From Marsupella aquatica (lineage: Eukaryota; Marchantiophyta), in the NCBI GenBank assembly GCA_973895155.1, contig OZ316898.1, forward strand, positions 14,570,001 to 14,634,000: DNA of 64,000 nt, in the 5' to 3' direction. The notes below the pieces were generated by a model. That model saw only the letters and a list, made by a program, of their open reading frames with translations, searched no databases and had not been told where the DNA came from. Shown here in pieces: positions 21,472 to 33,800 of this stretch (position 1 is its first letter; each line of letters opens with the position of its first letter). The position numbers and the translations under genes are program-made.

Positions 21472-22677
21472 GGAAACAAATGTGCATCAAGAAGAGCGGC
21501 TTTGCAGCCATCTGTGGATTTACCCGTGATGGAGACTGACCGGACTGCGCAACCGCTCGATGGCCTCGGGCTCTAGCACCCGCACTGAAACCCATCTTTG
21601 AGACAATCACGATAGTCAGGAGCCTGGATGCTCTGTAGGACTGCTCGAGACCTGTACGCTGCACAGGCGTAGTTAGAGGAACATCAACATAAAACAGGGG
21701 GGAAAAAATTCCATTTGTAGAGTTCTACAAGATTCTCTTAGAAACTAATCATTGATTCTTTTGATTTGTAGTGGGAAGTTTTTAACCATTATGATGGCAC
21801 GATTTGCTCGTCATGTTGGCTTTTGGCAATGAATGCATTCCACAATCCCTTCCTGGAGATTCGGATGGTAAGTTGCATAACGCGCTACATTTTTGCCTCC
21901 TGATATGGACCATGGATATAATCTCACGAGATGGAATAGAGAGGCGTTGTTAAATGACCTTGAAGCCGTCTGTTGAATTGCCTCAAATCAGGTCCGCTAA
22001 GGTGAGAGAAGGATCAAGTGTCCTGTTCAGGACCGAGACAAGGTCAGATTGGTGTCTCGAGCTGAGCTCTCGTTGGTTATTGCCATCTCCAATTTGGGTT
22101 TGTCCCTAGTGCCCACTCCTTGCGCTGGTCCAGGGAAAGACAGCTGCTCCATAGTTGGCCGAACAAACTGAAAGGATTTTATGAAGGCCAAATGTTGCAT
22201 AAATTGTACTCCAGGATAGATTTTGTGTTTCGTATTGGTCACGTGCAACACTAGCTGCTTCACCCTCGTACTTAGCATCATGTCAACATCGAAAGGGAAA
22301 AGTCTCGGAGTCATCAAACGTTCACACCAACTACGAAATGTTCGTCGTCCCGTATCCATGACCCTCTGGAGATGAGAGGCCCAGCTTGAGTTTCCTCTGC
22401 AAAGAGAATCACACAGTGCTACAGGATCGGTTTACAGGGCGGTATTCACTGTTGAGACGACCTCATTCTTCACTTTGTAACATACGAAGAAACATTTAAT
22501 TGTCATCGAAAGGAAGGTTATGCTGCCGCCTAGTGACCTTGAAATTTGCCGTGCGATGAGGGACTCTGATGATGGAATGTATGACCAGCTGGGATCCTCG
22601 CTCGAGGAAAATAGCAAAGCTGGAAAGTACTTCACACTGGGCTGCTTCCCATGTTGGCCCACTTGCTTTTGCATAAA

Positions 22678-22803
22678 GCATTTGAACTCTTCAAATTGAA
22701 AAAAGTAAAGAGAGCACTACAGAAGTCAAGGTCGACCCAGCATTTGTACCCTTCAAGTCAAAAAAACGCAAAAAGCATTGTCTACAGAAGTCATCATCGA
22801 CCT
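22678..22803 (+). repeat. Imperfect two-copy tandem repeat of about 62 bases
   Basis: Units 22678-22738 and 22739-22803 both begin AGCATTTG and both end with CTACAGAAGTCA, a short variable stretch and TCGACC. Divergence is moderate, so it is old. Confidence 0.7.
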
Positions 22804-25261
22804 GTCCTTTGCCAGTGTGGGGAGTTGGTATCAACTACTTCTAGAAATCGACTCCCAAAACCAGACACACCAATGATTTTAAAAATAGTTGAAGCTTTTG
22901 TGTCACTATGGAATAAATCAATTCTAAGCCGTATGCGATGGGTTCACTGTCCCAACCTCTATACTCTTCGTACGAAAGTTAAGCATTTCTACACTAAATC
23001 CATGTTACCTTAGCAAATGCGTGCCCTGCATACATCCCATACAAACGTTGGATTTGAGGGCAATAATAAGTGAAAGGCATGTTTACGTAGAATATTATCT
23101 TGCACTAAGCCATCAAATATGTTGTGACACCAGCCATGCTCTGCACTAAAACTGCAAAGTCTTTGTGCTTGCACTTACAGCAAGTATCTGCACATAACAA
23201 ACTACATAGAAGTGCATTTAATAGGGTAGTTGCTATGTATAAATGCAAGATTTGTTGAGCTTGCAGTTGTGGCAGAGTGCAAAAGCATGCATAGGTGCAC
23301 AATAAGGTCATGTTCCAGAGTTCATGCACTTATGCAAAGTAGACTATACAATAAGAAGTGTTGCTCACACTATCACACTACATAACTTAACACGAGTACA
23401 CAAACAGATTATTTCATTTCATGCACTTATTCCCATTTACATCAAATCGTAGCACAATTCAATTCAGGTAGAGAAAAAGAACAGGTAAATAAGACAATGA
23501 AATGCACCAATATAAAAATATGTACTGTCCAGAGCAACGACACTATAGAAACTGGAACACTTCTGCTCCTTCCAGATGGAGCCAGAACTCTTCTGTTTTG
23601 ACTTGTGCAAAACTTAACTTGTTTGTCACCATCCTATCAACTCAAGCCAAGTTGGGTGACAAGCCTTTTCCAAAATTCAGAGCCATTTGTTTTGGGACGG
23701 ATCTAGATCATTTACAGAGCAGATGATGAAGGGACAGTCCAAGTTTAGATTGGGTAATTGGTAGGGATGGACCTTCAAATGCTTTTCAATTTGAGCTTCT
23801 CAATTCTACTATTTTTCTTTCGATGCACTGCTTATAGTTCTTCTACCACCCCTTCTTCACACACAGGTACAAGGAAATACTCAAAGTAAGGGGCCCAGGC
23901 TAATTTGAAAATGGGGCAAATGCAGCATGTGGCACCTTTTGAGACAGTTTGTTTTAAAATGCTATAATTAAATTCATCATGTGCGTCCCCCAACAAACAG
24001 GCCTCACGCTGAATGGACAGGGGAATGTGATCACACAATGATTTAGTGAAACCAAGAGAATTGTTCAAATAAAGTTGAATGTACTGAGGGAGGCCCAGAC
24101 TGAGGGAGGAACCTAGGTTCAATTTGCAAATCTTCAAACAAAAGTCATTTCCTAAAATTAACATGCATAAAGTTCTCCACAACCCCATGGCCCCAACTCG
24201 TCCAAGGCAATAATTTAATGAAGAATCTAGTTTTTGTTTTCAATAAAGGGCAGCATGTGGAATGGTCTCAAAAATTCCCATTTTGAAATGGTAAGAGCTA
24301 TGTCCCGGGACATGTGAGACTAGCAGCCTGTGAAGAGGGTGATCCTAATTAGATCAGAGCACCCGCTGTGACAGACTGGGTATTCATAAACTTAAACCAG
24401 TAGACACTATCAAAAGTTACTTCATGATAGCAATAGTGTTACTTTTCTATGTTACTAGGAACCCCCATAACACATCCACCAGCCTGGACTATTTGTCATG
24501 AACATGTTATGAAATGTTCATAACACAGGCCTCAATAATTTGGTCTTATAGGCACATAGGGACGACAAGTTCAGAGTATCTGTTCAAAGTTGTTTTAGGG
24601 TTTAGAGAGGATGGAAGTGGGATTGGGACTGCAACCTCTGGCCAAACAAGCACTGTCTATAAGGCATACATCAAATACAAAGAGAAAGTGTCCAAAGTGG
24701 TCACATACCCTCCTCACCCACATGCATGGATGCAGAGAAATTTTGTTAGTTGAAACAAACTGTGAAATTCCACCTCACTGAAAAAGTCTTCCCACTCTTG
24801 GCAAAAGAGCCACATTTTTGGTTGCTGTTTTGCCTGAATCCTATTGCTACATGCTCAAATCTAGGGAAATTTAACATTCTTAAACTAATCTACTGTACGA
24901 AAATTAGATATGGAATATGTAGGCATCTTCTCCTTCACACAAAGTGACATTCTCTGGTCTGGCAAAAAACCAAAAGAAAAAAAAACATCAAATCATGTAC
25001 AGAACAAAGGTTAGCAGTGGGTAACCATTTCTAATCTGTGTTGTTATTGCCATAATCGTGTGCACAGAAATTTATAGGTGAATAACCTGTTTCCACATAA
25101 AACTTAAGCATCACAGCTGGTGTCTGTGTAGGTGTTCAAGACTATATCTCTGCTTTCAGGATGTTCAAAAACTCTTCTTGGCTGCCGCCAATCAGCTTGT
25201 GCTCACATTCTGTAGAGTTACTACAGAATGTAATCATTGTAGAAGGCTACTTTTCAGGGAC

Positions 25262-25425
25262 TCCGGTCTAGAGTGAGGTCTCTAGACTATGACTCTGGGG
25301 ATTACTGAAGTTAGGGTGGAAAACGGAGATTGAGATTGGGGTGAATCTCTGAAAACTGAGCAGCAGGCTTGAATGTCCTCACCTCCATTTATGTTCAAAG
25401 GATGAGTGCTCAGGCTAGAACTTGG
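25262..25425 (+). repeat. Dispersed repeat copy 1 (pairs with 50490-50670)
   Basis: Shares with the later copy, in the same order: GTCTAGAGTGA, CTCTAGACYATGACTC, GAAGTTAGG, GTGGAAAAC, and CTCACCTC followed by ATTTATGTTCAA. The sequence between these anchors is diverged. It could be a fragment of a retrotransposon end; I see no coding part nearby. Confidence 0.6.
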
Positions 25426-25497
25426 AAACTTGGAAACATGTGCACATGATATGAGAATAGCAACATGGACTAAAAATGATTACCCACAGGTAATTTT

Positions 25498-25617
25498 GCA
25501 TATAGTAATGCCCTGGTAACAAGGCATTATGACCACTTAGCCTCCCACAAATGAGTTGCATATAGTAATGCCTTGGTAGCAAGGCCTTATGGTTGCATAG
25601 CCTCCCAAAATTGAGGG
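25498..25617 (+). repeat. Two-copy 60-base tandem repeat
   Basis: Units 25498-25557 and 25558-25617 both start GCATATAGTAATGCC and share TGGTA, CAAGG, CTTATG-like and AGCCTCCC blocks in register. Confidence 0.85.
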
Positions 25618-26028
25618 CCGTAGCTCAAGTTTTGAGGGACTACTTTGCTCACATGATGCACTTTTGACAGGGTGTTAATACATTTAGAGGCCTTAGAGCT
25701 TTTTTCTTTTTACTATTCTCAGCAAAAATAGAGGAGAAGTTTCATAATGCCACATACTCTTCAATTTTTGTCCGCATTCATCTTCATAACGCACCAAAAA
25801 CTAGAAAGCTGCAGGGTACCCCACGGTCCCAAGGGGCTTATAGGATGTAATCCCGGAGTGAGTTACAGTCATGGCACCAAAGTGGCCACGAGCGTAGCCC
25901 TTGAGTGCATTATTGTTCTATTTTAGCCTAAAAATCATGCCTGAAATTAGATAACCCTTGAGGGGGGCTAGCCAAATGGGCAGATTTCTCATAATCCCAG
26001 GCGTGGCTGGCGGGGGGTTATTGTTCAT

Positions 26029-26084
26029 AACTACCCATAGAAATACAAAGCTAAATAACTATCCACAGAAATACAAAGCTAAAA
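26029..26084 (+). repeat. Two-copy 28-base tandem repeat
   Basis: AACTACCCATAGAAATACAA and AACTATCCACAGAAATACAA each continue AGCTAAA. It lies in the upstream region of LSM12. Confidence 0.85.
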
Positions 26085-26190
26085 CTTGAGGAGGCGATTC
26101 CCGGAAAAATCACGAAGGTAAACGTTCCCCACAAAATTTACGAGGGCGAGCCAAGCGATGGATGCAGAGAGAGTGAGAGTGCGAGGGAAT

Positions 26191-26410
26191 GAGAAAGAGC
26201 GCGAGCTGCCGAGGATCGATACATGCCTTCGGCTTGACTACGAGGAAGGGCGAGGAAGGGCGAGGAAGGGTGACCGAGGAAGGGAAAGGAAGAGGGCGCA
26301 CTAGAGGCCAAAATAGGGGGCGTGAGAAGGGAGCCATTTGGCAAAATGGGGCGGGCTCCCTTTTGCCTCACTTCGTTCTTGAGGAGTGGGAGTGGAAATA
26401 AAGGAGGAGG
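26191..26410 (+). promoter_or_regulatory. Probable LSM12 promoter and 5' leader, purine-rich
   Basis: The stretch before the LSM12 ATG (26411) has CGAGGAAGGG repeated about four times at 26240-26285 and stays G/A-rich to the start codon. It has no TATA-like box I trust. The start context is GAGGATGG, suitable for translation. Leader and promoter cannot be separated without transcript data. Confidence 0.4.
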
Positions 26411-28578
26411 ATGGACCACCCTGCGGCTGCTGCTGCCGGAAGCGGGGAGTTCGTGGTGGGGTGCCGCCTCGCCATCAAGACTACTCTCGGGGACGATTTC
26501 GAAGGCCATGTGCTGACTTACGACAAATCCAGCAATGTCGTCGTTCTCCATATCCTCCTCGCACATTTCGTGCTCTCCCTCTGGATCTCCTTTTCTACCC
26601 TTCTACCTCTGTCTGTCTGTCTGTCTGTCTGTCTCAAGTCCTCTTTCCCTGGTATCGGTCTTGTGTATCGGGATTGGCGAACTTGGGCATTCAGCTGCGT
26701 TGGTGGCTCGAAAGATAGGGCCGTGTGATGTTTCCGGGAAAATCTGCCAGCATTGGTCTTGATGCTGTTCACTTCTCCAGTCAGTAGTGCCTTTTCATTT
26801 TCTGTGATGGAATGCCGTAAGTTAGGTCGTTCAGCTGCATCATGCATTCTGAAGGTTGAGCCTGATGGTTGCTTGGGGCTGAACCGAGTAAAGGGTTCGG
26901 GCACGACCTTTTATGTTATGCATTCATTCACTTGCCACGGAGAAATCTGTCCGGGATTACTGTGGTTCGTTAGCACTGTTGATTAGGTTTCATTCGTGTT
27001 CATGGATGGTAATGATTTGTGCTTGCTCCAGCTTACCGTGAGTCTAGCAATGTGGTTGTTCTTCATTCGGTATCAACGGGCCGTCCTTCTAGTTCCTTGT
27101 CTAACGCTCCTTGAGAGTTGAGCTAATTAGGTCTTTTCTATAGGCTCTGCACGAGGTGCACAACAAATTGACTCCGGACCAATCTGCCGTTTAGAAGTAC
27201 TACACGTTTTGTTTGTCAGCGACTCACCTAGATGTTTTATATAGAAGTGCTCTATATAGAAGAGTGAAAACCTAATACATTTCTTAGCGGGCACAGAAGT
27301 CTAGCCTTGACTGATAGCTTACAGGAGAGCGGCAGTTCTGGACCTCGTCGTAACCTGCGGTTCTTGAAGGCCAATTATATAAAGAATTTAATACATCTTG
27401 GGCAAGTGGACGAGCCTCTCGATGTCAGGACTCAGGACATCAGTAGTCTGCGGTCCCGAGAAGAAGCTGCGATAAGGTAAGATTGAATATGGTTTATTAT
27501 GTTCAGACCTGTAGCGTACATGAACACACCTTATCATACTCTGTATTTGATTGGATTATCAGAAGCGACCTGACAATATCGTATGTTGGTTAAAGATCTC
27601 ACCGAACGTTTTGGTACTCCGTTTGGCAGACAAGCTGAGGCAGAGGCAGAGCGAATTGGAGTAGGAGTATCAACGGAAGCGCAAGACATATTTGATGCCC
27701 TGTCTAAGACGTACTATTCTCATCCCTTGCCCTGCTCTGCATTGTTCTCTCACCTGTGTAGCTCTCCACGATGTTCTGTCGAAAATTTACTTTCAGGCCC
27801 GTGGCGGGAAGGTCGTATGTGCAGTTGCTGCCCAAAGAGAGTTCACCTTTACATGTGCATGTCCCTGGCGCTGAAGATTTCAATCGTCTGATCGTTTTAT
27901 AAGCCATGGAGTATATGGTTTTCTTTCATAAATATACAATCTTCTTTACCGTGGCTTCTTGAGGGTGTACGAGGCGGCTGAGTTTGTAAGACTGATGGTG
28001 CAGGCTTCCAGTGCGCTGGGAGAAGATGTCAATTGTTGTAATGAATGAAGTAAGGGTGAACCAGCCATACCTTCCAGACAACGTCGTTGGAGGTACCCCA
28101 GCTGCAAATGACCGGGTTAGGAAAGTGGTAAGTCTAGTAGTGGTTTCTGTATAAGACACTTTCCGGTCTCTTTACCACTGGTTTGTGAATGTTAAGCATC
28201 ACTTCTATTATGTGGTTTCCTCTAGCTTTTTCCGCAAAGTCTACACTTCCATTACAATTTAAATAGATTTTCAATTATGTTGATACTCCGCTGGCTAAGA
28301 TCTTTGCGAATGTTCAAGAAAGGGATGGCTAGACAGTTGACCATTTCTGCACAGTTTTGAGTCGTACATCAACGCACCTGAACTAGTTGTCTAGTATATG
28401 TTAAACGATTGTCCGTAGTTTGCAAATTCCGTTCTGTTTCCCTTTTTCCCAAATCTCGCCCATAGTGACAAGTTTACGAAAGTAGTTATCATTATTTTGG
28501 AGCCTCTAATATTGCTATTTAATTTACTTGCAGCTGGAGTTGGAGAGACAGAGGCTACAGGGACGAGGAGCAAGCTAA
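26411..28578 (+). CDS. LSM12: LSM12 homolog (Sm-like N-domain plus anticodon-binding-type AD domain)
   Basis: Five exons in phase: 26411-26549, 27323-27476, 27630-27710, 28004-28127, 28534-28578, giving 180 residues, the usual LSM12 size. The N-terminal half is the Sm-like domain (FVVGCRLAIKTTLG, DDFEGHVLTYDKSSNVVVL, then after splicing GPRRNLRFLKANYIKNL). The C-terminal half is the AD domain (EAERIGVGVSTEAQDIFDAL, LPVRWEKM, IVVMNEVRVNQPY, VVGGTPAANDRVRKV, ending LELERQRLQGRGAS). LSM12 proteins partner ataxin-2-type RNA-binding proteins and take part in RNA handling and, in animals, clock control. Intron 1 has no GT at its start; splicing fits an AT-AC junction that restores the family residues QESG. 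Introns 2-4 are ordinary GT-AG. The order and phases leave little doubt about identity. Confidence 0.93.
26608..26634 (+). repeat. Microsatellite (TCTG)n
   Basis: About six and a half perfect TCTG/GTCT units inside LSM12 intron 1, 60 bases downstream of the AT-AC donor. Confidence 0.95.
27032..27066 (+). other. Echo of LSM12 exon 1 end inside its own intron
   Basis: These 35 bases match the final part of exon 1 (26517-26550) with about 25 identities. In the coding frame both read SSNVVVLH, and the differences in that octapeptide fall on third or silent positions (for example GTC/GTG, CTC/CTT). An AG lies directly before it (27030-27031) and a GTATC follows at 27070. It may be a decayed or alternative exon; see findings. 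Confidence 0.6.
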
Positions 28579-30885
28579 CCTCGATTACGAAAAAGCCTCA
28601 GTAAATTCGAATATGTTGTTTGTTAACAGAAAGAAAGAGAAGGCAGAGTCAGGCATAAGTCATGAGCACTTCAACAGTCACTATCTATGTGGCTTGACGG
28701 GTTGCAAGCTATGTTCTGGATATATGTTGTGTAGAGGTATTGTCCCATGCCTTTGTTCACTTCTTGAAAGTGTGCGAGTTGTCCTCTGGTTTGAGGGCAA
28801 TCTTTGAAAATTCCTTGATTATTGTCAGGTTTGTGCCGAAGATTGTCTCGTCCTTTGCTTGGTTTCCTGGCAGTCTGTGATGCTCAGCGTGCAAGATACG
28901 AGTCTTCTCAATTGTATATCCTCACCCTCTTATGGGTTTTTTACAGAGAAATAAGCTGTCGTCAGTGATATGGTTGGGTGCTTTAGTCATGGAATGCTGT
29001 ATGGATGATAGCTTTTTCATTTACACTTTCCACCCGGGGTTTGTGGGAAAGGAATAACGTCCGATTAATTAGCATGCACAATATCTGATTTTAGGTTGTC
29101 TCCCACTGCCTTAACAACGGTGTGACGAACCCCCAAGCATGTTTCCGTGTTTTTTCTTTGAGCTGTCATTAGTGGCCTTCACGATAAGCTTATGGTATGT
29201 AGCAGTCCTTTTTGTGGACTCTTTGTGGAACAGAGAATTAGACTAGAGATATATCTGGTGTCCCTCTAAACCCCCTTCCGACCCCGTGACCGCAAGTAGA
29301 GGGCAAGTATTGCCTTGTCAACATTGCTTCTGTCTCTTTGATGACCGACATCAGTCGTAGGCGGAGAGAAAGAATCCAAAATTTTACACCCACTGGACAA
29401 CGGTCTTACACATTCCAGGAATTGACTCCATCACCCTGTTACTTTGAGAGCAGTTTGGGTTCTCTTGATTACAGTGATTTTTCCGTTAGGACAAATTGTC
29501 TGCTCAGTGTCGAGTCCGTCCTATTGCCATTCTTTACTTGATTACACGTCTCCGTACTTTCGTTGGGGAAACTTACTCGAGTGAACAAGTTAAGCACTCA
29601 TTTATAACAGTTAGCTTTCCGCTAACAGCGGACGGAATTCTAAAGCTCATCCAATTTAAGTGGATTGAAAGTTGGACACGGTTTTTAAAGGGTCAAGAAG
29701 CAGAAAGGACCACACGCGAAATATTTTCCGAGGCATGAGGTGATTAAGTGCTTGCCAGCATAGAGATACGGCTGCGGTTCGGATTGAAATTGGCTAACAT
29801 TTGTCGTCTAAATAGTCGTATTTTATTCAGTCACGAAATCGGTTTCTGGATGTTTAGGATTAAGTTTTCTGAAAGTTTCTACCGTGAGGCCTTTGATCCT
29901 AGATTCGAGGTCAGATCTACTACTGACTGAGTAGAAAAACGATAATCTAACGATAGGAGACTGAGTTTGAAAGTACATGGATGGATCTGAGAACCGTGGT
30001 AAGTTTTGGAACAGAGCTTCACTCAAACCATGAGATCATTGGGTCAAAGTAGTTTCTGGTACACGCGTGAATAGTGAGGACACATAAAATCTAGTCTGCG
30101 TGTTGAGTAGAATGGGGTGAAGAATCGTTAACTATCGATCAGGAGAGCTGAATCAAAGTGTTTTGGTGACGAGTGGTTGTTGCAGATGTGTATGCCTGTG
30201 AATTCTTGCACTTGAATGTACTAGTTTGGGTTATGGTCCTTTCAATCACCTATCATTTCACACAACTAAGTTGTTAGTTGTTCAAAAGTTGTTCGTCGCT
30301 CTATGTTGGGGGAAGATGCTAGAACAGCTGATACTCGCATTCTGGCTGATAGTAATGGGAATCCATCCAGTCTAAATCAATTAATCATTCTATTCATGAA
30401 TTCAACTTCCCTGGAATTTTATTGATGCGGAGGCAAACCTAAGAAATGGAGATTGTGGTGGTCTTCTGCAGAAAGCTGAAAACTTGTTAGAAAAACGAAC
30501 TCCAACTTTTTTCAAATTTGTGAGACTTTCTTCATGATCTACACAACAGCTCAGGTTGCAATGTGTGCATAAGAATCTTCACGTCTAGAAGACTTGTCAT
30601 TGTGGCAAACAAAAGAGAGGCAGATTATTGAGCGAAGGTATCACAAGGTGGCTTCCAAGATATCCAAGATGCAAGAAGAATGACTATTGGAAGGTTAAAG
30701 CTTTCTCAACTGAACCCAACAAGCCCTTCAATGTACCACCATCGGTCCAAGCCATTTAATTGTCGGTTCAAGACAGGAAACTTGGAATTAGATTAGGGCA
30801 AATGTTGAGAGTTCTCCTTCTCCCGCAGAAATGCCGTTGGTGTGGTGTAAAGTAATGAAGTGCTGAGCAAAGGACGACAAGAAAT
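28579..30885. other. LSM12 3' flank and RSP9 upstream region
   Basis: No exon series or known domain was found on either strand. Short open frames exist near 29338-29541 and 29496-29738 but look like chance. The RSP9 promoter and leader should lie toward the right end. Confidence 0.4.
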
Positions 30886-33800
30886 ATGGAGAATCACCTC
30901 ATGCTCACCTTGGAGGGCCTTGCTTCCTCCGGATGCACTGTGCCCAGTGAACAGCTATGCGCAATTGCAATCTCTCTCAAGTTTAAGAAAAAGGATGCAG
31001 GATTGAGAAGTTTATCTCTTTGGGGCCGAATATACACTGAATTAGGGAAAGACTACTTGTTGGCTGAGGGAGTGAAAAGTATCAAGCTTGTGGATAGAAA
31101 GTTGGTGATTGATACACGATACTATTTCAGGTACTAGAGTCACAACAATCCACACATTCTTCCGGGTAGATGAACGATTGATCACATTCACTCGATTGAA
31201 GATGAATCATAACCAATTATTCAGTTTAGGGCTTCTGCAACTGAGAAAACGTAGAAGATTGATTTCATATAATCGATGCAGGGAGAAAAGTTTGTGTTCA
31301 AAGTTATGATAGGCCAACATTATGAGAGTCCCTAATGATTACTTTGAGGGATTTAAAATTATAGAAAAACGGGTAATGGTCAGAAAAATGTGTTATCAAT
31401 ACAAGAGGTAACAATATAGTAAGGCTCAACTACATCTAGAGGCTCACAAGTGTTGCTTTCTCGAAAGACTCAGAACACAATTGTTCAGGAATCAATCATC
31501 ATTTGATCAGGGAATAACCTTGGCCACCCTCAATAGTGGAATTAGTTTATTGTTAATACTTCCAACCCCATACAGTCAAAATGGAGCATTGTGGTTGGAC
31601 CTTCAAGCACCTACTGAAGACCAATTCATGAATTGCAAGAAGATTTCTGGACTGTTTAAAGGGGATCCAAGCCATTCATACTTTGTCCCGGATCCACCTC
31701 CACCACCTCCTCCACCTCCTGGTGAGAACCTACCCAAAAAACGTTGTAAATAATATGGCTTCATGGTTAACACAAAACTGAATGATTTTCACCTTTGGAC
31801 AGAACCTATTGTTTATGGTATCTAGATCAAATTGGCTCTATAGGAAATGAATGTTGAACAACCTTGAGGAAAGTGATCATGCGACAGTGTCTTTACCCTT
31901 GGCATGTTGACTGAGCCACATGCAATCTCAAAAAGAACCTGTTGTGTGTGGAATACAGATCCTTTTGCAGCAGTGCTTCCAAAGGCTGCCCCCGTGACAG
32001 ACCAGGGTGGAGAGGGAGACAAGAAAGAAGGAGAAGAGCCGAAAGAGGGTGAGGAGTCTGATGCAGATGCCACCAGTGAGTCAGAGCCAGAAGAGCCAGA
32101 AGAAGTAGCAGTGGAAGATGATGAGGAAGGGCCTGATCCCGAGTTGAATCCTGAAGAAGAGGAAGGAGAGAAGGAGCCTGAGCCGCCGAAAGGCCAGGAT
32201 ATTGGCGAGGTGATTGAAATCATGCCCTTCTTCAAGACTTGTAGCCCTCAGCTGATGATAGAGTCAGTTTTATAATCCACAAACAACTAATTGACATTTC
32301 AGCTCATACTTTCAAATCTGATATTCATTTGGCCATTCTGACACAAAGATATTACCAGTTTGCTCTCTACTCAAGTTCTTCTAGTCTAGGAAAATGATTA
32401 AATTCATACTCGTATGTGTATTGAGAAGATTAACAATTATCTTGTCAAAGTGTATTCTGGCAAAACTACTTGAATGAACACCATTTGAATTTATGTCACT
32501 TGGATGTGCTAATTATCTTCAATATACATTCTAAAAGTGTTTAGCAACTGTTGTGAGGAGTGTTGAGCTTGAGTGTATGCATCAACTAGTAACTGTTGTT
32601 GATGATGAAAACCATTTGAAACCAAATATCAGAGATGTGTTTGGGCACTAAAGTGGTTTTAGGATTGCCATTGTAATATTCGTCATCCATTCAGTTGGTC
32701 AGGTTGGCATCATTGATGAGATGGATTGACGAAGATTGTGGTGTAGTTCCCATCGGTGGTATGGTGCTCGATGGGAACAGACATCTTGTGAAGAATTGTG
32801 TCTTTCCTGGTAAATAACACTCCACGTCTCTAGCAGAAAGGGAAGAGAATTACGATTAACTTGTTTCATTGTGAAATTGTCATCTTCTTCCAAGGCTTAG
32901 GAGTTTCATTTCTGCAAATTGGCACATCACATGCTACAAAGCATGGACTCATTTATTGATTTTAAGGGACTACTTCAAAGTTATGTAGGAGAACATTACT
33001 GTCTTTTAAACTCAATTTTGAGACTTGTAAGAAAAGATAGCACCTTTTACAACCAATTTCAATAGGGGTACAAACCCGGGTAAAAAATTCAATTTTTTCT
33101 TAAGTTTTAAGATGTTGGCTTCAAAACGTTGCATGTGATGGTGGGCCCATCATATAATGAGAACCCCCAAATCAAAGGCCTAACCACTTTAGGATGCCAC
33201 AATTTATTCCCACTTAGAATAAAGGGATCTCAAATGGGATAGATAATTAATATCTATGTGCCATGGGTGTAGTTTGGACCTTGGCTTTGACTACAAACTT
33301 AACTGACTCATGTTTATGGACAGCTAAGTCTGTTTGCATAAATATCCTTCATAAAGAGATGAGTAGTTAGGAACAGTCTTAAGACAGTTGAGAATTGGTG
33401 AGATGCATGGGGAGTCTTCTTGCACATGTCGTATATTAATTACAATGCTTTATAAAATTCCAACTGGTGAGCTTGTGTAGTTGTCAAAGACACTTCCCAA
33501 GCCAGGTAGAATGCTAGTCCAAGAGAGAGCAAAAGTTGCCATGTATTGTTGGGTAGTCCACTGACTGAAAGTGGACTTCCCATAATGGCTGATATTTGTG
33601 TGTTTTACATGTGGATAATTCACATGACTACATGTTGGAGGTAACCACAGGGATGAAATTTCCAAACAAGCTTGATTCTTACGGACACCTTTTTCGAGGC
33701 TATGAGAAAGCATCACTCTCCAAGGACATAGCAGGTGTGTGGTCTATAATTATCATTTTAAACATCTTGCTCTAGTACCACTACTACTTTATGATGATGA

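Larger units (their letters stand above)
21472..26190. other. Intergenic region with tandem duplications, no gene accepted
   Basis: I found no exon series here. Minus-strand frames at 22027-22359 and 22432-22674 are open but match nothing I know. The stretch holds the local duplications listed separately (22678, 25498, 26029) and one copy of a dispersed repeat near 25262-25425. Confidence 0.4.
26550..27322 (+). other. U12-type AT-AC intron (LSM12 intron 1)
   Basis: The intron starts ATATCCTCC at 26550, very near the U12 AT-AC consensus ATATCCTTT. It ends in AC at 27321-27322 (GATAGCTTAC). A branch-site match, GCCTTGAC at 27304-27311 against TTCCTTRAC, places the branch A 12 bases before the end, the distance usual for U12 introns. 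No GT donor in the region gives the conserved protein. Joining here completes a Gln codon in phase (C plus AG) and gives the family string VVLQESG. This is strong sequence evidence for a minor-spliceosome intron. Confidence 0.85.

Noticed and set aside
22027-22674. Two minus-strand ORFs after the LpxB-like gene
   Set aside because: No family resemblance and no splice logic linking them; kept only as a remark in the intergenic entry.
31822-32235. 137-codon minus-strand Ser/Gly-rich ORF
   Set aside because: It is the antisense shadow of the acidic RSP9 exon 3.
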